A DNA stretch of 53,934 bases from an uncultured beta proteobacterium. GTDB taxonomy: Bacteria > Pseudomonadota > Gammaproteobacteria > Burkholderiales > Rhodocyclaceae. Made by a program: the position numbers and the translations under genes. Shown here piece after piece: positions 33,720 to 43,356 of this stretch. Numbering within the stretch: the stretch's first letter is position 1; each line of letters opens with the position of its first letter. A model generated the notes under the pieces. That model was not told where the DNA came from and made no database searches. It was given only the letters and a program-made list of their open reading frames with translations. The stretch spans positions 1-53,934 of the forward strand of contig CAISOB010000081.1 of NCBI GenBank assembly GCA_903886975.1, written 5' to 3'.

Positions 33720-34697
33720 ATGATACGAAAGACTCTGCGGTTGCTGCTGTGTTCTCTCGTCCTCGGCGGGGCTTCGCTGGCCCTGGCTCAGGATTACCCA
33801 TCGAGGGTCATCACCATCATCGTCCCCTTCGCCGCCGGCGGACCGTCGGACACCATTGCTCGCCTGACGGCGCAAGCCATGAGCACAACCCTCAAGACGC
33901 AACTGATCATCGAGAACATCGCCGGGGCCGGTGGGACCATAGGCGCGGCGCGCCTGACCCAGGCCCGGCCCGACGGCTACACGCTATTTATTCATCATAT
34001 CGGGCACGCGACCGCGCCGGCCCTCTACCGCAAGCTTCCTTACGATCCGATCGGCGATTTCGCGCCGATCGGGCTGATCAACGACGGGGCCATGGCGCTC
34101 GTCGCGCGCAAGAATTTTCCGGCGAAGAACCTTAAGGAGTTCATGGCCTACGCGGTGGCCAACAAGGACAAGTTGAATCTCGCCAACGCCGGCATCGGCT
34201 CGGCTTCGCACCTGTGCGGCATGCTGCTGATGTCGGCGCTCAACGCCGAATTCACGACCATCCCGTACAAGGGAACGGCTCCGGCGATGAACGATCTGCT
34301 CGGCGGCCAGGTCGATTTCATGTGCGACCAGACGACCAACAACACCGCCCAGATCAAGGGCGGCAGGATCGCTGTCTATGGCGTGACGATGCCCGCGCGG
34401 ATCGCTGCGCTGCCCGACGTTCCGACCATGAGTGAAGCCGGAATGCCGAATTTCACGGTATCGGTCTGGCACGCGATGTACGCGCCCAAGGGAACGCCGC
34501 AGCCGATTATCGACAAGCTGTCGAAGGCGCTGCAGGTGGCACTGACAGACGCCACCCTCAAGCAGCGCTTCGCCGAATTGGGTTCCGAGGCGGTGGCGCA
34601 GGACCGCGCGACGCCCGAGGCGCTACGCGCACATCTGAAGGCCGAAATCGACAAATGGGGGCCGATCATCAAGAAGGCCGGGGTTTTCGCCGATTGA
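33720..34697 (+). CDS. Bug/TctC-family tripartite tricarboxylate transporter substrate-binding protein
   Basis: The 325-residue precursor has a signal peptide (TLRLLLCSLVLGGASLALA-QD) followed by the Bug fold: YPSRVITIIVPFAAGGPSDTIARLTAQAM, IIENIAGAGGTIGAARLTQARPDGYTL, and later IPYKGTAPAMNDLLGGQVDFMCDQ. These periplasmic proteins bind carboxylates or similar small molecules for TctAB permeases. No tctA or tctB lies beside it, so it is an orphan, as many Bug proteins are in betaproteobacteria. ATG 33720 is set by the signal peptide. Confidence 0.92.
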   Translation: MIRKTLRLLLCSLVLGGASLALAQDYPSRVITIIVPFAAGGPSDTIARLTAQAMSTTLKTQLIIENIAGAGGTIGAARLTQARPDGYTLFIHHIGHATAPALYRKLPYDPIGDFAPIGLINDGAMALVARKNFPAKNLKEFMAYAVANKDKLNLANAGIGSASHLCGMLLMSALNAEFTTIPYKGTAPAMNDLLGGQVDFMCDQTTNNTAQIKGGRIAVYGVTMPARIAALPDVPTMSEAGMPNFTVSVWHAMYAPKGTPQPIIDKLSKALQVALTDATLKQRFAELGSEAVAQDRATPEALRAHLKAEIDKWGPIIKKAGVFAD

Positions 34698-34759
34698 TCG
34701 TCAGTCGGCCGCGGTAGCGACCGACGGTCACCGGCGGATCAGGCTTGCGGTATTGCAAG

Positions 34760-36781
34760 CTAGCGCAACTTGATCGGCAGGATGACCAGAGGAATCGCTT
34801 CCAGTTGCAAGCGGCGCTGCAAGCCCAATGCGGTTTGATTGTGCAGCCATTCGCGAAAACGCTTTTCCGGCGGAAAGATCAGCTTGTTCGAGAAACACAC
34901 GCAATCGGGGAATTCACTGACGGCTTGTATCGCCAGCTTCGTCAGTTCCTCGACCGGATCGGTTCCGTAAGCGACGGAGTGGCTGAAATACAGTCCGAAT
35001 TTTGCGCAAAAGGCTTGCACTTGAGCGATCGCTTCGCCGGCGGTCTTTGCCTGTTTGGCGAGTCGCTCCGGCGTGCTGACAGTCCGCGCATCGACGGTGA
35101 TTGCGCTAATCAAATGAATGTTGGGAAAATGGTCGGGAAACAGACGCTGTATCCACAGCAGGGTATGAATCGTCGGCCCCCAACGTTGCGTCGTCAAGAC
35201 GACTGCTGTCGCTCCCTCGCGTCGAACCGCGACGGGTTGTTGATTATCGATTTCCTCTTGCGATAGCGCGAACTGGATATCCATGGCCCGGCGCCGCGCG
35301 TCCACCCAGTCGTAATGCCGACGGATCGCCACGCAAACGAAGATCACCGCCAGCGTGAGACATAGGGTCGCCCACCCCCCCGTGAAGAAGCGCTCGGTCA
35401 CCGTTACAAACAGGATTCCCAAAGCTACCAGAAAGCCGGCCGCCGCGATCATGAGGCGAGGCAACCAGACCTTGCTCTTGCGCTTTTGCGTCCACCAGTA
35501 GCGTACGAGCCCGGCTTTCGCGAGCGCCAGACTCAGGAAGACCGTAATGCTGTAATAGACGATGAGGACAGCCAGATCACCGCCGGTCCAGACGAGAATC
35601 CCCAGCGCACAGCTGCTGACGAAGATGATTCCGTTCTGGCGCACAAGGCGCTCCGACAGATTGCGAAACTGGTGCGGCAGCCAGGAATCCGAAGCCATGT
35701 GCGCGAGCAGCGACTGCCCGAAAATCAGGATCGAGTTCGCCGCAACGAAGAGTATCGCGGCTTCGAGCGCCAGTATTCCCACCAACATGGTTTGCGTCGT
35801 GCCTTGATCCAGCCCGAGGTTGGCCAGGATTGCCGAAAAGACCGAGGCGTTCAAGGTCTCCCCGGAAACTGCGTGCGCCCGCCAGCTCGAGTAAAGGAAG
35901 ATGAGGCCGCCGGCGATGAACGCCAGGCCGCCCGAAACGACGATCATCGTCCTGCGTCCCGTGCGAACGCGCGGCTCGGCAAGCAGATTGACGTTGTTCG
36001 AGATCGCTTCGACGCCGCAATAGGTGCTGCCGCCCAGACCGCACGCTCTGACAAGAAGCGCGATGACGAATAGCCAACCCGATGCCGCCGAGAGTTGTTG
36101 TATGCCCAGCGATGTTTCGTGAAAAGCAATGCCAACGTCACTCACCTTGATCGAGATGCCGTAGATGATCAAAGCGGCGTGCACGACGAGAAACAGCAAT
36201 ACAACGGGGAGCAGCAACCAGATCGCCAAGCGCAAACCTCTGAGATTGAGCACCGCCAGAACTACGATGAGGCCGGCTTCCAAAGGAAGTTTGTAGGCGT
36301 GCGCATCGAGCGGCAAGAGGCTGAACAAGGCCTCGGTACCGCTCGCCAGCGAGACCGTAATGGCCAGAACGTAGTCGACCAGCAAGGCAGCGCCGGCGAC
36401 CAGCCCGGCGTGTGGCCCGAGCAGATGCGTGGCGACTTGATAGCTGCCGCCCCCGTTCGGGAACAGCTCGAGCATTTGGATGTGTGCGAGAGCGATCAGG
36501 GCCACCGCGATGACCGTGACCAACACCAGCGGCAAGCCGAGTTCGGCATGTCCGCCCAGCGCCAGGAAGGAGTTTTCCGGGCCATAGCAGGCCGCCGAAA
36601 GGCTGTTGGCACCCAGTCCGGCCCACGCCAGGAGCACGGCCAGCGAATTTCGCTGCCGTGCCTCGATATCGAGCGTGCCTCCCTGCGCACCGAATGTTTT
36701 AGGGGCGGTGTGTCCCATTGTGGATTCCGGCATGTGGTCCAAAGAGAAAGCCGCGTCCGCGTGCGGATAGGCCATGCGCAA
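34760..36781 (-). CDS. APC-superfamily permease with C-terminal soluble domain (KimA-like)
   Basis: The 673-residue protein has about 12 membrane helices and a C-terminal soluble region of about 160 residues. The N-terminal core (SACYGPENSFLAL, FPNGGGSYQVATHLLGPHAGLVAGAALLVDYVLAITVSLASG) resembles the KimA potassium importer group of APC transporters rather than classical amino acid permeases. The C-terminal part (AVVLTTQRWGPTIHTLLWIQRLF ... LEAIPLVILPIKLR) looks like a nucleotide-binding USP-type fold. Potassium uptake is inferred; an amino acid substrate is possible. The region is somewhat less GC-rich than the his genes. In-frame starts at 36733 or lower are possible. It is convergent with the Bug gene. 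Confidence 0.75.
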   Translation of the reverse strand: MRMAYPHADAAFSLDHMPESTMGHTAPKTFGAQGGTLDIEARQRNSLAVLLAWAGLGANSLSAACYGPENSFLALGGHAELGLPLVLVTVIAVALIALAHIQMLELFPNGGGSYQVATHLLGPHAGLVAGAALLVDYVLAITVSLASGTEALFSLLPLDAHAYKLPLEAGLIVVLAVLNLRGLRLAIWLLLPVVLLFLVVHAALIIYGISIKVSDVGIAFHETSLGIQQLSAASGWLFVIALLVRACGLGGSTYCGVEAISNNVNLLAEPRVRTGRRTMIVVSGGLAFIAGGLIFLYSSWRAHAVSGETLNASVFSAILANLGLDQGTTQTMLVGILALEAAILFVAANSILIFGQSLLAHMASDSWLPHQFRNLSERLVRQNGIIFVSSCALGILVWTGGDLAVLIVYYSITVFLSLALAKAGLVRYWWTQKRKSKVWLPRLMIAAAGFLVALGILFVTVTERFFTGGWATLCLTLAVIFVCVAIRRHYDWVDARRRAMDIQFALSQEEIDNQQPVAVRREGATAVVLTTQRWGPTIHTLLWIQRLFPDHFPNIHLISAITVDARTVSTPERLAKQAKTAGEAIAQVQAFCAKFGLYFSHSVAYGTDPVEELTKLAIQAVSEFPDCVCFSNKLIFPPEKRFREWLHNQTALGLQRRLQLEAIPLVILPIKLR

Positions 36782-36971
36782 TACAGGACCAGCCGTTAAA
36801 GTTTACATCTTCTTGATGCCGGCGATTCATCTCTTTTCACCAACTTGATAGGCATACCAATAGCATGGAAGCGTGTTCAAGGAGGTCCTTCCAGTCCTCC
36901 GGACGACACGGTTTAACGGGTCGTGGCACGGTGCCACCCCGCTTGTCAATTTCTTGAATCGGAGGCTCTTC

Positions 36972-37190
36972 ATGACAGCCGAAACCTGGGTAATCCCTTT
37001 CTTGACGCATCCCTTGGTGTTGCGAATCATCGCCGTGATTGCGCTCGCCGCCAGTTTCTACGTCCTTCGCGCCGTCGCCGTATATGTCGAGCGGGTTTGG
37101 ATGCAAAGACCGAGGCAATTCGAGAACCAGCGTGAGTTCGGTCACAACCTGGTCCCCGGCCTGCGCCGGAACATCAAGATCTGGTCCTGA
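36972..37190 (+). CDS. Small single-TM protein, unknown function
   Basis: The 72-residue product has one membrane helix (LRIIAVIALAASFYVLRAVAVYV, about 16-38) and a polar C-terminus with QRPRQFENQREFGHNLVPGLRRN. The ATG at 36972 is chosen because GGAGG lies 6-7 nt upstream; an in-frame ATG at 36873 would add 33 unlikely residues. I do not recognise the family. The 130 bp upstream hold several hairpins, including GTGGCA-CGG-TGCCAC. Confidence 0.5.
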   Translation: MTAETWVIPFLTHPLVLRIIAVIALAASFYVLRAVAVYVERVWMQRPRQFENQREFGHNLVPGLRRNIKIWS

Positions 37191-37203
37191 CAAACCCTCG
37201 CCG

Positions 37204-38238
37204 GTGTCTCTTCATGATACGGACCGCCCTAATGCTTTCGCGAGACCGAAGTTGATCGCGCCGGGCCCAACGCTGCGTAAAGCCTGCGGCAATGAATCGT
37301 CGATACGATCATGCCGGCGCCGCGGCAGTATTCCCGCCGGGCGCCCATGCGGTACGCGCTCCAAAACTGCCAAGCCGGTATTCGCAGCCTCGGGCGAGGG
37401 ACCGAAACCTGCTCTCTGGACGGACCGAATCGGTGCGCCAGCCTGCATACGGCTGCGCCGGTTGGAAGACGGCGACAGCTTGGAACACCTTACCGACCTG
37501 CTGCACCGCGCCTTTTCGCGGATCGGCGCAATGGGAATTCCCTGTTCCTGCATGAATCAGCCTGCGGAGGTAACACGCCAGCGGATCTCTCGCGGCGAGT
37601 GTTTCGTGGCCTTGAGCGGCGAACTGATCGTCGGGACGGTTACGCTGTATCCGCCGGACGCGAATTCCGACAGCGGGCATTATCGCAACGCGAGTGTGGG
37701 AACGTTGCGCCAGTTGGCCGTCGATCCACGCTTTCATGGCAGAGGAATAGGCAGCGCATTACTGCGTCTTGCGGAGAACTGGGCGCTGCAGCGCGGCTAC
37801 CGGTGTCTCGCGCTCGACACCCCCGAGCTCGCCGACCATCTGATCGGCTACTACCGGCGCCAGGGCTTTGGCGTCAAGGAAACATTGCAGTTCGCGGGCC
37901 GGCCTTACCGTAGCGTGGTTTTTTCCAAGGCCGTGGCCGACTGCAAAATCGCCAACCGTCGACGCGCTTGCCGGACCCCGGCTCATCGCGGCAATCCGGT
38001 GCGCGCGACAGCGAATGCCTATGCGGCGCCGTGGCCGGTCCCGATTCCGCAGCCGCCAGGGACCGCAATCAAATTCGCGTTCCAACACGACGCGCGAAAA
38101 GACCTCGCTGCGCACGGACTAAACATGCATTGCCATCAGCGCGTCGCTCCTTTCTCGGCGTGCCGGTGTTCCCCATCCAAGCGTTTGCCTGTTATCCCTT
38201 TGCCGACGGCGAGCCGACGATTTCGCGCAATGCGCTAA
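37204..38238 (+). CDS. GNAT-family N-acetyltransferase with uncertain ends
   Basis: The reading frame contains a clear GNAT core at about 37450-37930: [41 protein letters not shown], then [27 protein letters not shown], with the acetyl-CoA loop R-x-x-G-x-G, and [18 protein letters not shown]. The substrate is unknown. No ATG lies at a sensible place; GTG 37204 is used, and N-terminal residues before the core look noncoding. The frame runs about 100 residues past the core through Arg/Pro-rich sequence and into the end of hisC on the other strand, so the original stop may have been lost by a frameshift. Confidence 0.55.
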   Translation: MSLHDTDRPNAFARPKLIAPGPTLRKACGNESSIRSCRRRGSIPAGRPCGTRSKTAKPVFAASGEGPKPALWTDRIGAPACIRLRRLEDGDSLEHLTDLLHRAFSRIGAMGIPCSCMNQPAEVTRQRISRGECFVALSGELIVGTVTLYPPDANSDSGHYRNASVGTLRQLAVDPRFHGRGIGSALLRLAENWALQRGYRCLALDTPELADHLIGYYRRQGFGVKETLQFAGRPYRSVVFSKAVADCKIANRRRACRTPAHRGNPVRATANAYAAPWPVPIPQPPGTAIKFAFQHDARKDLAAHGLNMHCHQRVAPFSACRCSPSKRLPVIPLPTASRRFRAMR

Positions 38239-39295
38239 GCAGGATCTCGCATTGCGCCTCGGTGCCTACGGTGATGCGCAAATGCTGATCGATGCGCGGC
38301 AGCTTGAAGTGGCGAACGATGATCTGGCGCTGGCGCAGGCTGGCCGCGAGCGGCGCGGCGTCGTGCGCCGGGTGGCGGACAAAAATGAAATTGGCGGCCG
38401 AAGGCAGAACCTCGAAGCCGAGGCCTTCCAGCCCGAGTGTCAGTTGCGCACGACTATCCATCACCGTCTGCCGCGTCTTGTCCAGATGCGCCGTGTCGGC
38501 CAGCGCCGCACTGGCGCCGGCAATCGCCAGTCGGTCGAGCGGGTAGGAGTTGAAACTGTTCTTGATGCGCTCGAGGCCCTCGATCAGCGCCGCGTCACCG
38601 ACCGCATAGCCGACGCGCAGGCCGGCCAGCGAGTGCGACTTGGAGAGCGTGCGGATTACCAGCAGGTTGGGATAGCGCCTGACGAGGGTGATTGCCGTTG
38701 GAACGATGGACGCGGCGAAGTCGATATAGGCCTCGTCGACCATGACGACGGACTTCGGGTGGGCGGCCACCAGGCGTTCGATCTCGGCGAGCGGCAACAG
38801 CCGGCCGGTCGGCGCGTTGGGGTTGGCGATGATTATGCCGCCGTTGTCGCCGGCATAGTCGTCAACGCGGATCTGCAAGTGGGCGTCAAGCGGTATCGTG
38901 CGATGCTGCAAGCCATGCAGGCTGCAATACACCGGATAGAAGCTGTAGCTGATGTCCGGCATCAGTACCGGCGAATCCTGCCTGAGCAAGGCCATGAAGG
39001 CGTGCGCCAGCACTTCGTCCGAACCGTTTCCGACGAATACTTCCTTCGGTGTGACGGCGAATTGCGCAAAATACGCGGCGACCGCATCTTTGAGACGGTC
39101 GGCATTCGGGTCCGGGTAGAGACGCAGGCTGGCGCCGTCTGCGCCGAGTTCGGCGTTGATTGCAGCGATGGCGCGCGGCGACGGGGGGCACGGGTTCTCG
39201 TTGGTGTTGAGCTTGACCAGATTGGGCAGCTTGGGCTGCTCGCCCGGAACGTAGGGGATCAGGCGATGAACGAGGGAACTCCAGTATTGGCTCAT
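38192..39295 (-). CDS. hisC: HisC, histidinol-phosphate aminotransferase
   Basis: The 367-residue PLP enzyme of fold type I converts imidazole-acetol phosphate and glutamate to histidinol phosphate. Seen are the N-terminal [15 protein letters not shown], the cofactor region [31 protein letters not shown], and the PLP-lysine motif [21 protein letters not shown] 39295 fits the family start. It lies on the minus strand, opposite to hisB and all the other his genes, with 146 bp between the two starts. A candidate minus-strand extended -10 (TGATACCAT) lies in that gap. Confidence 0.95.
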   Translation of the reverse strand: MSQYWSSLVHRLIPYVPGEQPKLPNLVKLNTNENPCPPSPRAIAAINAELGADGASLRLYPDPNADRLKDAVAAYFAQFAVTPKEVFVGNGSDEVLAHAFMALLRQDSPVLMPDISYSFYPVYCSLHGLQHRTIPLDAHLQIRVDDYAGDNGGIIIANPNAPTGRLLPLAEIERLVAAHPKSVVMVDEAYIDFAASIVPTAITLVRRYPNLLVIRTLSKSHSLAGLRVGYAVGDAALIEGLERIKNSFNSYPLDRLAIAGASAALADTAHLDKTRQTVMDSRAQLTLGLEGLGFEVLPSAANFIFVRHPAHDAAPLAASLRQRQIIVRHFKLPRIDQHLRITVGTEAQCEILLSALREIVGSPSAKG

Positions 39296-39441
39296 GAACG
39301 GCTCGCAAGGTCGAATGCAGCGGAACATGAAATGGTATCATGCACACTTGCTATTGCAGTTCGTTCAAATCCGCTATTCATTGTTTGACGCCGGCGGTTT
39401 GATGACGCAGTATTATTTGCCACTCTGCGATGGGATCCACC

Positions 39442-40029
39442 ATGCGGCAAGCCGAAGTGATGCGCAACACCCTCGAAACGTCGATCACGGTTCGTCTCGA
39501 ACTCGACGGCAGCGGCCAGGGGAAATTCGCCACCGGCGTTCCTTTCCTCGACCACATGCTCGACCAGGTCGCCCGCCACAGCCTGATCGATCTCCACGTC
39601 GAGGCCAAGGGCGACCTGCATATCGATGCGCACCACACCGTCGAGGACATCGGCATCACGATCGGGCAGGCCCTGGGGAAAGCGCTTGGCGACAAGAAGG
39701 GCTTGCGCCGTTACGGGCATGCCTACGTTCCGCTCGACGAGGCCTTGTCGCGCGTCGTCGTCGATCTCTCGGGCCGTCCGGGGCTGGCCTTCAAGGTCGA
39801 CTTCACGCGGGCCAGGGTTGGCGCTTTCGACGTGGACCTGATCCACGAGTTCTTCCAGGGCCTGGTCAATCACGCGCTTCTGACCGTGCACGTCGATAAC
39901 CTGTGCGGCGACAATGCGCACCATCAGGCCGAGACGATCTTCAAGGCTTTCGGCCGCGCTTTGCGCATGGCCGTTGAAAACGATCCGCGCGGCGCGGGCA
40001 GCATTCCCTCGACCAAGGGCTCGCTCTGA
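39442..40029 (+). CDS. hisB: HisB, imidazoleglycerol-phosphate dehydratase
   Basis: The 195-residue monofunctional enzyme dehydrates imidazole glycerol phosphate using manganese. Conserved metal-binding stretches are [28 protein letters not shown] and [17 protein letters not shown]. The start at 39442 (MRQAEV) matches the family; ATG 39430 is an alternative. Upstream, TTGACG (39385) and TATTAT (39411) are spaced 20 bp, so any promoter here is suboptimal or activated. It opens the run hisB-H-A-F-I-E; its stop overlaps the hisH start (TGATG). Confidence 0.95.
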   Translation: MRQAEVMRNTLETSITVRLELDGSGQGKFATGVPFLDHMLDQVARHSLIDLHVEAKGDLHIDAHHTVEDIGITIGQALGKALGDKKGLRRYGHAYVPLDEALSRVVVDLSGRPGLAFKVDFTRARVGAFDVDLIHEFFQGLVNHALLTVHVDNLCGDNAHHQAETIFKAFGRALRMAVENDPRGAGSIPSTKGSL

Positions 40030-40679
40030 TGGCGTCAGCGTCGGGCCTGATCGTTGTCGTCGACTATGGCATGGGCAACCTGCGCTCGGTCTGGCAGGCG
40101 CTGGTGCGCGTCGCGGCCGGCCGTGACGTTGTCGTCACCCCCGACCCGGCGCTGGTAAGGGCCGCCGAGCGCGTCGTTTTTCCGGGCCAGGGTTCGATGC
40201 CCGATTGCATGCGCGAGCTTGACGCCCGCGGCTTGCGCCAGGCGGTGGTCGAAGCGGCGCGCAGCAAGCCATTTCTGGGCATCTGCATTGGCCTGCAAAT
40301 GCTCTTTGAGCACAGTGAAGAAGGCGACGTGGCGGGACTCGGGATCTTTCCGGGCCGCGTGCGCCGCTTTCCAGCTGAAAAGATGCTTGCGCCCAATGGT
40401 GACAAGCTCAAGGTCCCGCACATGGGTTGGAACGAAGTGATCCACACCCGGTCACATGCGCTGTGGAATGACATTGACGATGGCGCCCGCTTCTATTTTG
40501 TGCACAGTTATTATGTCGATCCGGTCGACCCGGCCTGCATCGCCGGCACGACCGACTATGGCCTGCCCTTTACCAGCGTCGTCGCGCACGATAATATCTT
40601 TGCTCTCCAGTGCCATCCCGAGAAGAGTGCCAAGGCCGGTCTTGCCCTGTTGTCCAACTTCATCCGATGGAAGCCTTGA
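40029..40679 (+). CDS. hisH: HisH, glutaminase subunit of IGP synthase
   Basis: The 216-residue class I glutamine amidotransferase has the nucleophile Cys86 in PFLGICIGLQMLFE and the His/Glu pair in LQCHPEKSAKAG. It feeds ammonia to HisF for imidazole glycerol phosphate and AICAR formation. The start VVDYGMGNLRS is typical. The gene overlaps hisB by 1 bp. Confidence 0.95.
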   Translation: MASASGLIVVVDYGMGNLRSVWQALVRVAAGRDVVVTPDPALVRAAERVVFPGQGSMPDCMRELDARGLRQAVVEAARSKPFLGICIGLQMLFEHSEEGDVAGLGIFPGRVRRFPAEKMLAPNGDKLKVPHMGWNEVIHTRSHALWNDIDDGARFYFVHSYYVDPVDPACIAGTTDYGLPFTSVVAHDNIFALQCHPEKSAKAGLALLSNFIRWKP

Positions 40680-40727
40680 ACGGCCCTTGCGCTTCGCGCC
40701 CTTTCTTTCTCCCACTGCCATTTTAAA

Positions 40728-41471
40728 ATGCTGATCATTCCCGCGATTGACCTGAAGGACGGCCAATGCGTCCGCCTCAAGCAGGGTCTCATGGACGAAG
40801 CCACCGTTTTCCCCAATACGCCGGCGGCGCAAGCGGCGCACTGGCTCGAGCAGGGCGCACGCCGGCTGCATGTCGTCGACCTCAACGGCGCCTTTGCCGG
40901 CAAGCCGAAGAACGCCGCGGCGATCAAGGACATCGTCAAGGCCATCGGCGACGAAATCCCGATCCAACTCGGCGGCGGCATCCGCGATCTCGATACGATA
41001 GAGCGCTGTCTCGATGACGGCGTCAGCTACGTGATCATCGGCACGGCTGCGGTGAAGAACCCGGGTTTCCTGCACGATGCATGCAGCGCCTTCCCCGGGC
41101 AGATCATCGTCGGCCTCGACGCCAAGGAGGGAAAGGTCGCCGTAGACGGCTGGTCGAAATTGACCGGTCATGACGTCATCGACCTGGCCAAGAAGTGCGA
41201 GGATTACGGGGTCGAGGGCATCATCTACACCGACATCGGCCGCGACGGCATGCTCTCCGGCATCAATATCGACGCCACCGTCAAACTCGCGCAATCGCTG
41301 CGCATTCCGGTGATCGCCAGCGGCGGGCTGTCGAGCATGGACGACATCCGGGCGCTGTGCGCCGTCGAATACGAAGGCATTTCCGCCACCATCGCCGGCC
41401 GGGCCATTTACGACGGATCGCTCGACTTCGCTGCCGCCCAGGCGGAAGCCGACCGCGCCACCCAACGCTGA
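40728..41471 (+). CDS. hisA: HisA, ProFAR isomerase
   Basis: The 247-residue (beta-alpha)8 barrel isomerase has the catalytic Asp in [20 protein letters not shown] and the second Asp in [12 protein letters not shown], with phosphate loops QLGGGIRD and [11 protein letters not shown]. It opens the phosphoribosyl ring of ProFAR. A 48-bp gap separates it from hisH. Confidence 0.96.
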   Translation: MLIIPAIDLKDGQCVRLKQGLMDEATVFPNTPAAQAAHWLEQGARRLHVVDLNGAFAGKPKNAAAIKDIVKAIGDEIPIQLGGGIRDLDTIERCLDDGVSYVIIGTAAVKNPGFLHDACSAFPGQIIVGLDAKEGKVAVDGWSKLTGHDVIDLAKKCEDYGVEGIIYTDIGRDGMLSGINIDATVKLAQSLRIPVIASGGLSSMDDIRALCAVEYEGISATIAGRAIYDGSLDFAAAQAEADRATQR

Positions 41472-41505
41472 TGGCCGAGCGCAGAAAGGAAACGCGGTAC
41501 CTCTC

Positions 41506-42267
41506 TTGGGCCTAGCCAAACGCATCATCCCCTGTCTTGACGTGACTGCCGGACGGGTCGTCAAGGGCACCAACTTCATCGACCTGCGCGATGCCGGCGA
41601 CCCCGTCGAAATTGCCCGCCGCTACGACGCGCAGGGCGCCGACGAAGTGACTTTTCTCGACATCACCGCATCAAGCGACCAGCGCGACATCATCCTGCAC
41701 ATCGTCGAGGCCTGCGCGGCGCAGGTCTTCATCCCGCTGACCGTCGGCGGCGGCGTGCGCACGGTCGCCGATGTGCGCCGCCTGCTCAATGCCGGCGCCG
41801 ACAAGGTGAGCATGAACACGGCCGCAGTCATTAATCCCGATCTCATCGCCGAGGCTTCGGCCAAGGTCGGCAACCAGTGCATCGTCGTGGCCATCGACGC
41901 CAAGCAGATCGCGCCGGGCAAGTGGGAGGTATTTACTCACGGTGGCCGCAATCGCACCGGCCTCGATGTCGTCGACTGGGCGCGCCGCGTGCAGCAGCTC
42001 GGCGCCGGCGAAATCCTGCTGACCAGCATGGACCGGGACGGCACGAAGAACGGTTTCGATCTGGCGCTGACGCGTGCCGTTGCCGACGCGGTCGATATTC
42101 CGGTGATCGCCAGCGGCGGGGTCGGCACTCTTCAGCATCTTGCCGACGGAGTCAGCACAGGCCGTGCCGACGCGGTCCTCGCGGCGAGTATCTTCCACTT
42201 CGGCGAGTACACGGTGCGGCAGGCAAAAGAATACATGGACGCACGCGGCATCGAGGTGCGCTTATGA
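41506..42267 (+). CDS. hisF: HisF, cyclase subunit of IGP synthase
   Basis: The 253-residue (beta-alpha)8 barrel pairs with HisH. The catalytic Asp residues are in [17 protein letters not shown] and [15 protein letters not shown]; phosphate loops are TVGGGVRT and [10 protein letters not shown]. It has a TTG start in the conserved [12 protein letters not shown] context, 34 bp after hisA. The hisI ATG overlaps its stop by 4 bp. Confidence 0.95.
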   Translation: MGLAKRIIPCLDVTAGRVVKGTNFIDLRDAGDPVEIARRYDAQGADEVTFLDITASSDQRDIILHIVEACAAQVFIPLTVGGGVRTVADVRRLLNAGADKVSMNTAAVINPDLIAEASAKVGNQCIVVAIDAKQIAPGKWEVFTHGGRNRTGLDVVDWARRVQQLGAGEILLTSMDRDGTKNGFDLALTRAVADAVDIPVIASGGVGTLQHLADGVSTGRADAVLAASIFHFGEYTVRQAKEYMDARGIEVRL

Positions 42268-42671
42268 GTGATCTCGATACCAGCCTCCCCTGGCTCGACG
42301 CGCTCAAATGGGATGCCGACGGCTTGATCCCGGCCATTTCCCAGGACGCGACCAGCGGCCGCGTCCTGATTGTCGCGTGGATGAACCGCGCAGCGCTGCA
42401 GGAAACCGTGGCGAGCGGGAAGGCGGTATACTGGTCGCGTTCGCGTCAGCGGCTCTGGCGTAAAGGCGAAGAGTCGGGGCACGAGCAGAAAGTGCGGACG
42501 ATACGCGCCGATTGCGACGGCGATGTGTTGTTGCTGTCGGTCGATCAGATCGGCGGGATCGCCTGCCACACCGGTCGCGAGAGCTGCTTCTTCCTCGAAT
42601 TGCGAGAAGGGCGCTGGGTTACCACCGATCCGGTATTGAAAGAACCTGGGGAGATTTACAAAAAGAAATGA
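42264..42671 (+). CDS. hisI: HisI, phosphoribosyl-AMP cyclohydrolase
   Basis: The 135-residue zinc enzyme hydrolyses the adenine ring of PR-AMP. Motifs are [37 protein letters not shown], and the metal-binding [22 protein letters not shown] with Cys and Asp ligands. It is not fused to HisE, unlike in enterics. It overlaps hisF and hisE by 4 bp each. Confidence 0.95.
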   Translation: MSDLDTSLPWLDALKWDADGLIPAISQDATSGRVLIVAWMNRAALQETVASGKAVYWSRSRQRLWRKGEESGHEQKVRTIRADCDGDVLLLSVDQIGGIACHTGRESCFFLELREGRWVTTDPVLKEPGEIYKKK

Positions 42672-42991
42672 GTACACACGACGTTTTGCATCGCCTGTCC
42701 GAGACCCTGGCGTCGCGCCGCAACGCCGACCCGGAAACTTCCTACACGGCCAAGCTGTTCGCCAACGGCCCCGACTCGATCCTCAAGAAGATCGGCGAGG
42801 AGTCTGCCGAACTGATCATGGCCGCCAAGGATGGCAAACGCCTGAACATCGTCTGGGAGTCCACCGACCTGATTTATCACGTCATGGTGCTGCTCGCCTT
42901 TTACGACATGGGAATCGAGGACGTGTCGCAGGAAATGCGCCGCCGCGAAGGGATTTCGGGCATCGACGAGAAGAAGTCGCGGACCAAGTAG
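42668..42991 (+). CDS. hisE: HisE, phosphoribosyl-ATP pyrophosphatase
   Basis: The 107-residue all-alpha MazG-like pyrophosphohydrolase converts PR-ATP to PR-AMP. The core [23 protein letters not shown] with the conserved acidic EESAE and the segment [13 protein letters not shown] supply the magnesium ligands. It overlaps hisI by 4 bp. Confidence 0.95.
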   Translation: MSTHDVLHRLSETLASRRNADPETSYTAKLFANGPDSILKKIGEESAELIMAAKDGKRLNIVWESTDLIYHVMVLLAFYDMGIEDVSQEMRRREGISGIDEKKSRTK

Positions 42992-42994
42992 GCC

Positions 42995-43345
42995 ATGGAC
43001 GACTGCCTGTTCTGCAAAATCGCGCGCGGCGACATCCCTTCGCGCAAGGTCTATGAAGACGACGCGATTTTCGCTTTCCACGACATCAACCCGGCACGCC
43101 CGACGCACCTCTTGGTGATTCCGAAGAAGCACATTGTCTCGCTGGCGACGGCGAGCGCGGCGGACACGCCGGTGCTCGGCCGGATGCTGGCCGTCGCCAA
43201 CCGGCTGGCGACGGAAAACGGCAGCCCGGACGGATTTCGTGTAATCATCAATACCGGGCGCATCGGGCACCAGGAAGTGCAGCATCTGCATGCGCACATC
43301 GTCGGCGGGCCGGACCCGGTCGGGCCGATGCTCAAGCGGGTCTAA
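42995..43345 (+). CDS. hinT: HIT-family nucleotide hydrolase (HinT-like)
   Basis: The 116-residue protein has the N-terminal [20 protein letters not shown] (the CxxC zinc type) and the histidine triad [10 protein letters not shown]. HinT hydrolyses AMP-lysine-type phosphoramidates. It lies 3 bp after hisE and 11 bp before tatA, so it is probably cotranscribed with both; this order is usual in betaproteobacteria. Confidence 0.94.
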   Translation: MDDCLFCKIARGDIPSRKVYEDDAIFAFHDINPARPTHLLVIPKKHIVSLATASAADTPVLGRMLAVANRLATENGSPDGFRVIINTGRIGHQEVQHLHAHIVGGPDPVGPMLKRV

Positions 43346-43356
43346 AGGAGAGAATC

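Noticed and set aside
31560..33902. A 780-codon open frame on the minus strand opposite hisD and dps
   Set aside because: It crosses hisG, hisD and dps, whose proteins are unmistakable; the antisense translation is Arg/Gly-rich and low in complexity.
36930..36955. TGGCACGGTGCCACC as a sigma-54 -24 element
   Set aside because: The base pair 10 bp after GG is CC, not GC, so the -12 element is missing; the segment is better read as a hairpin.
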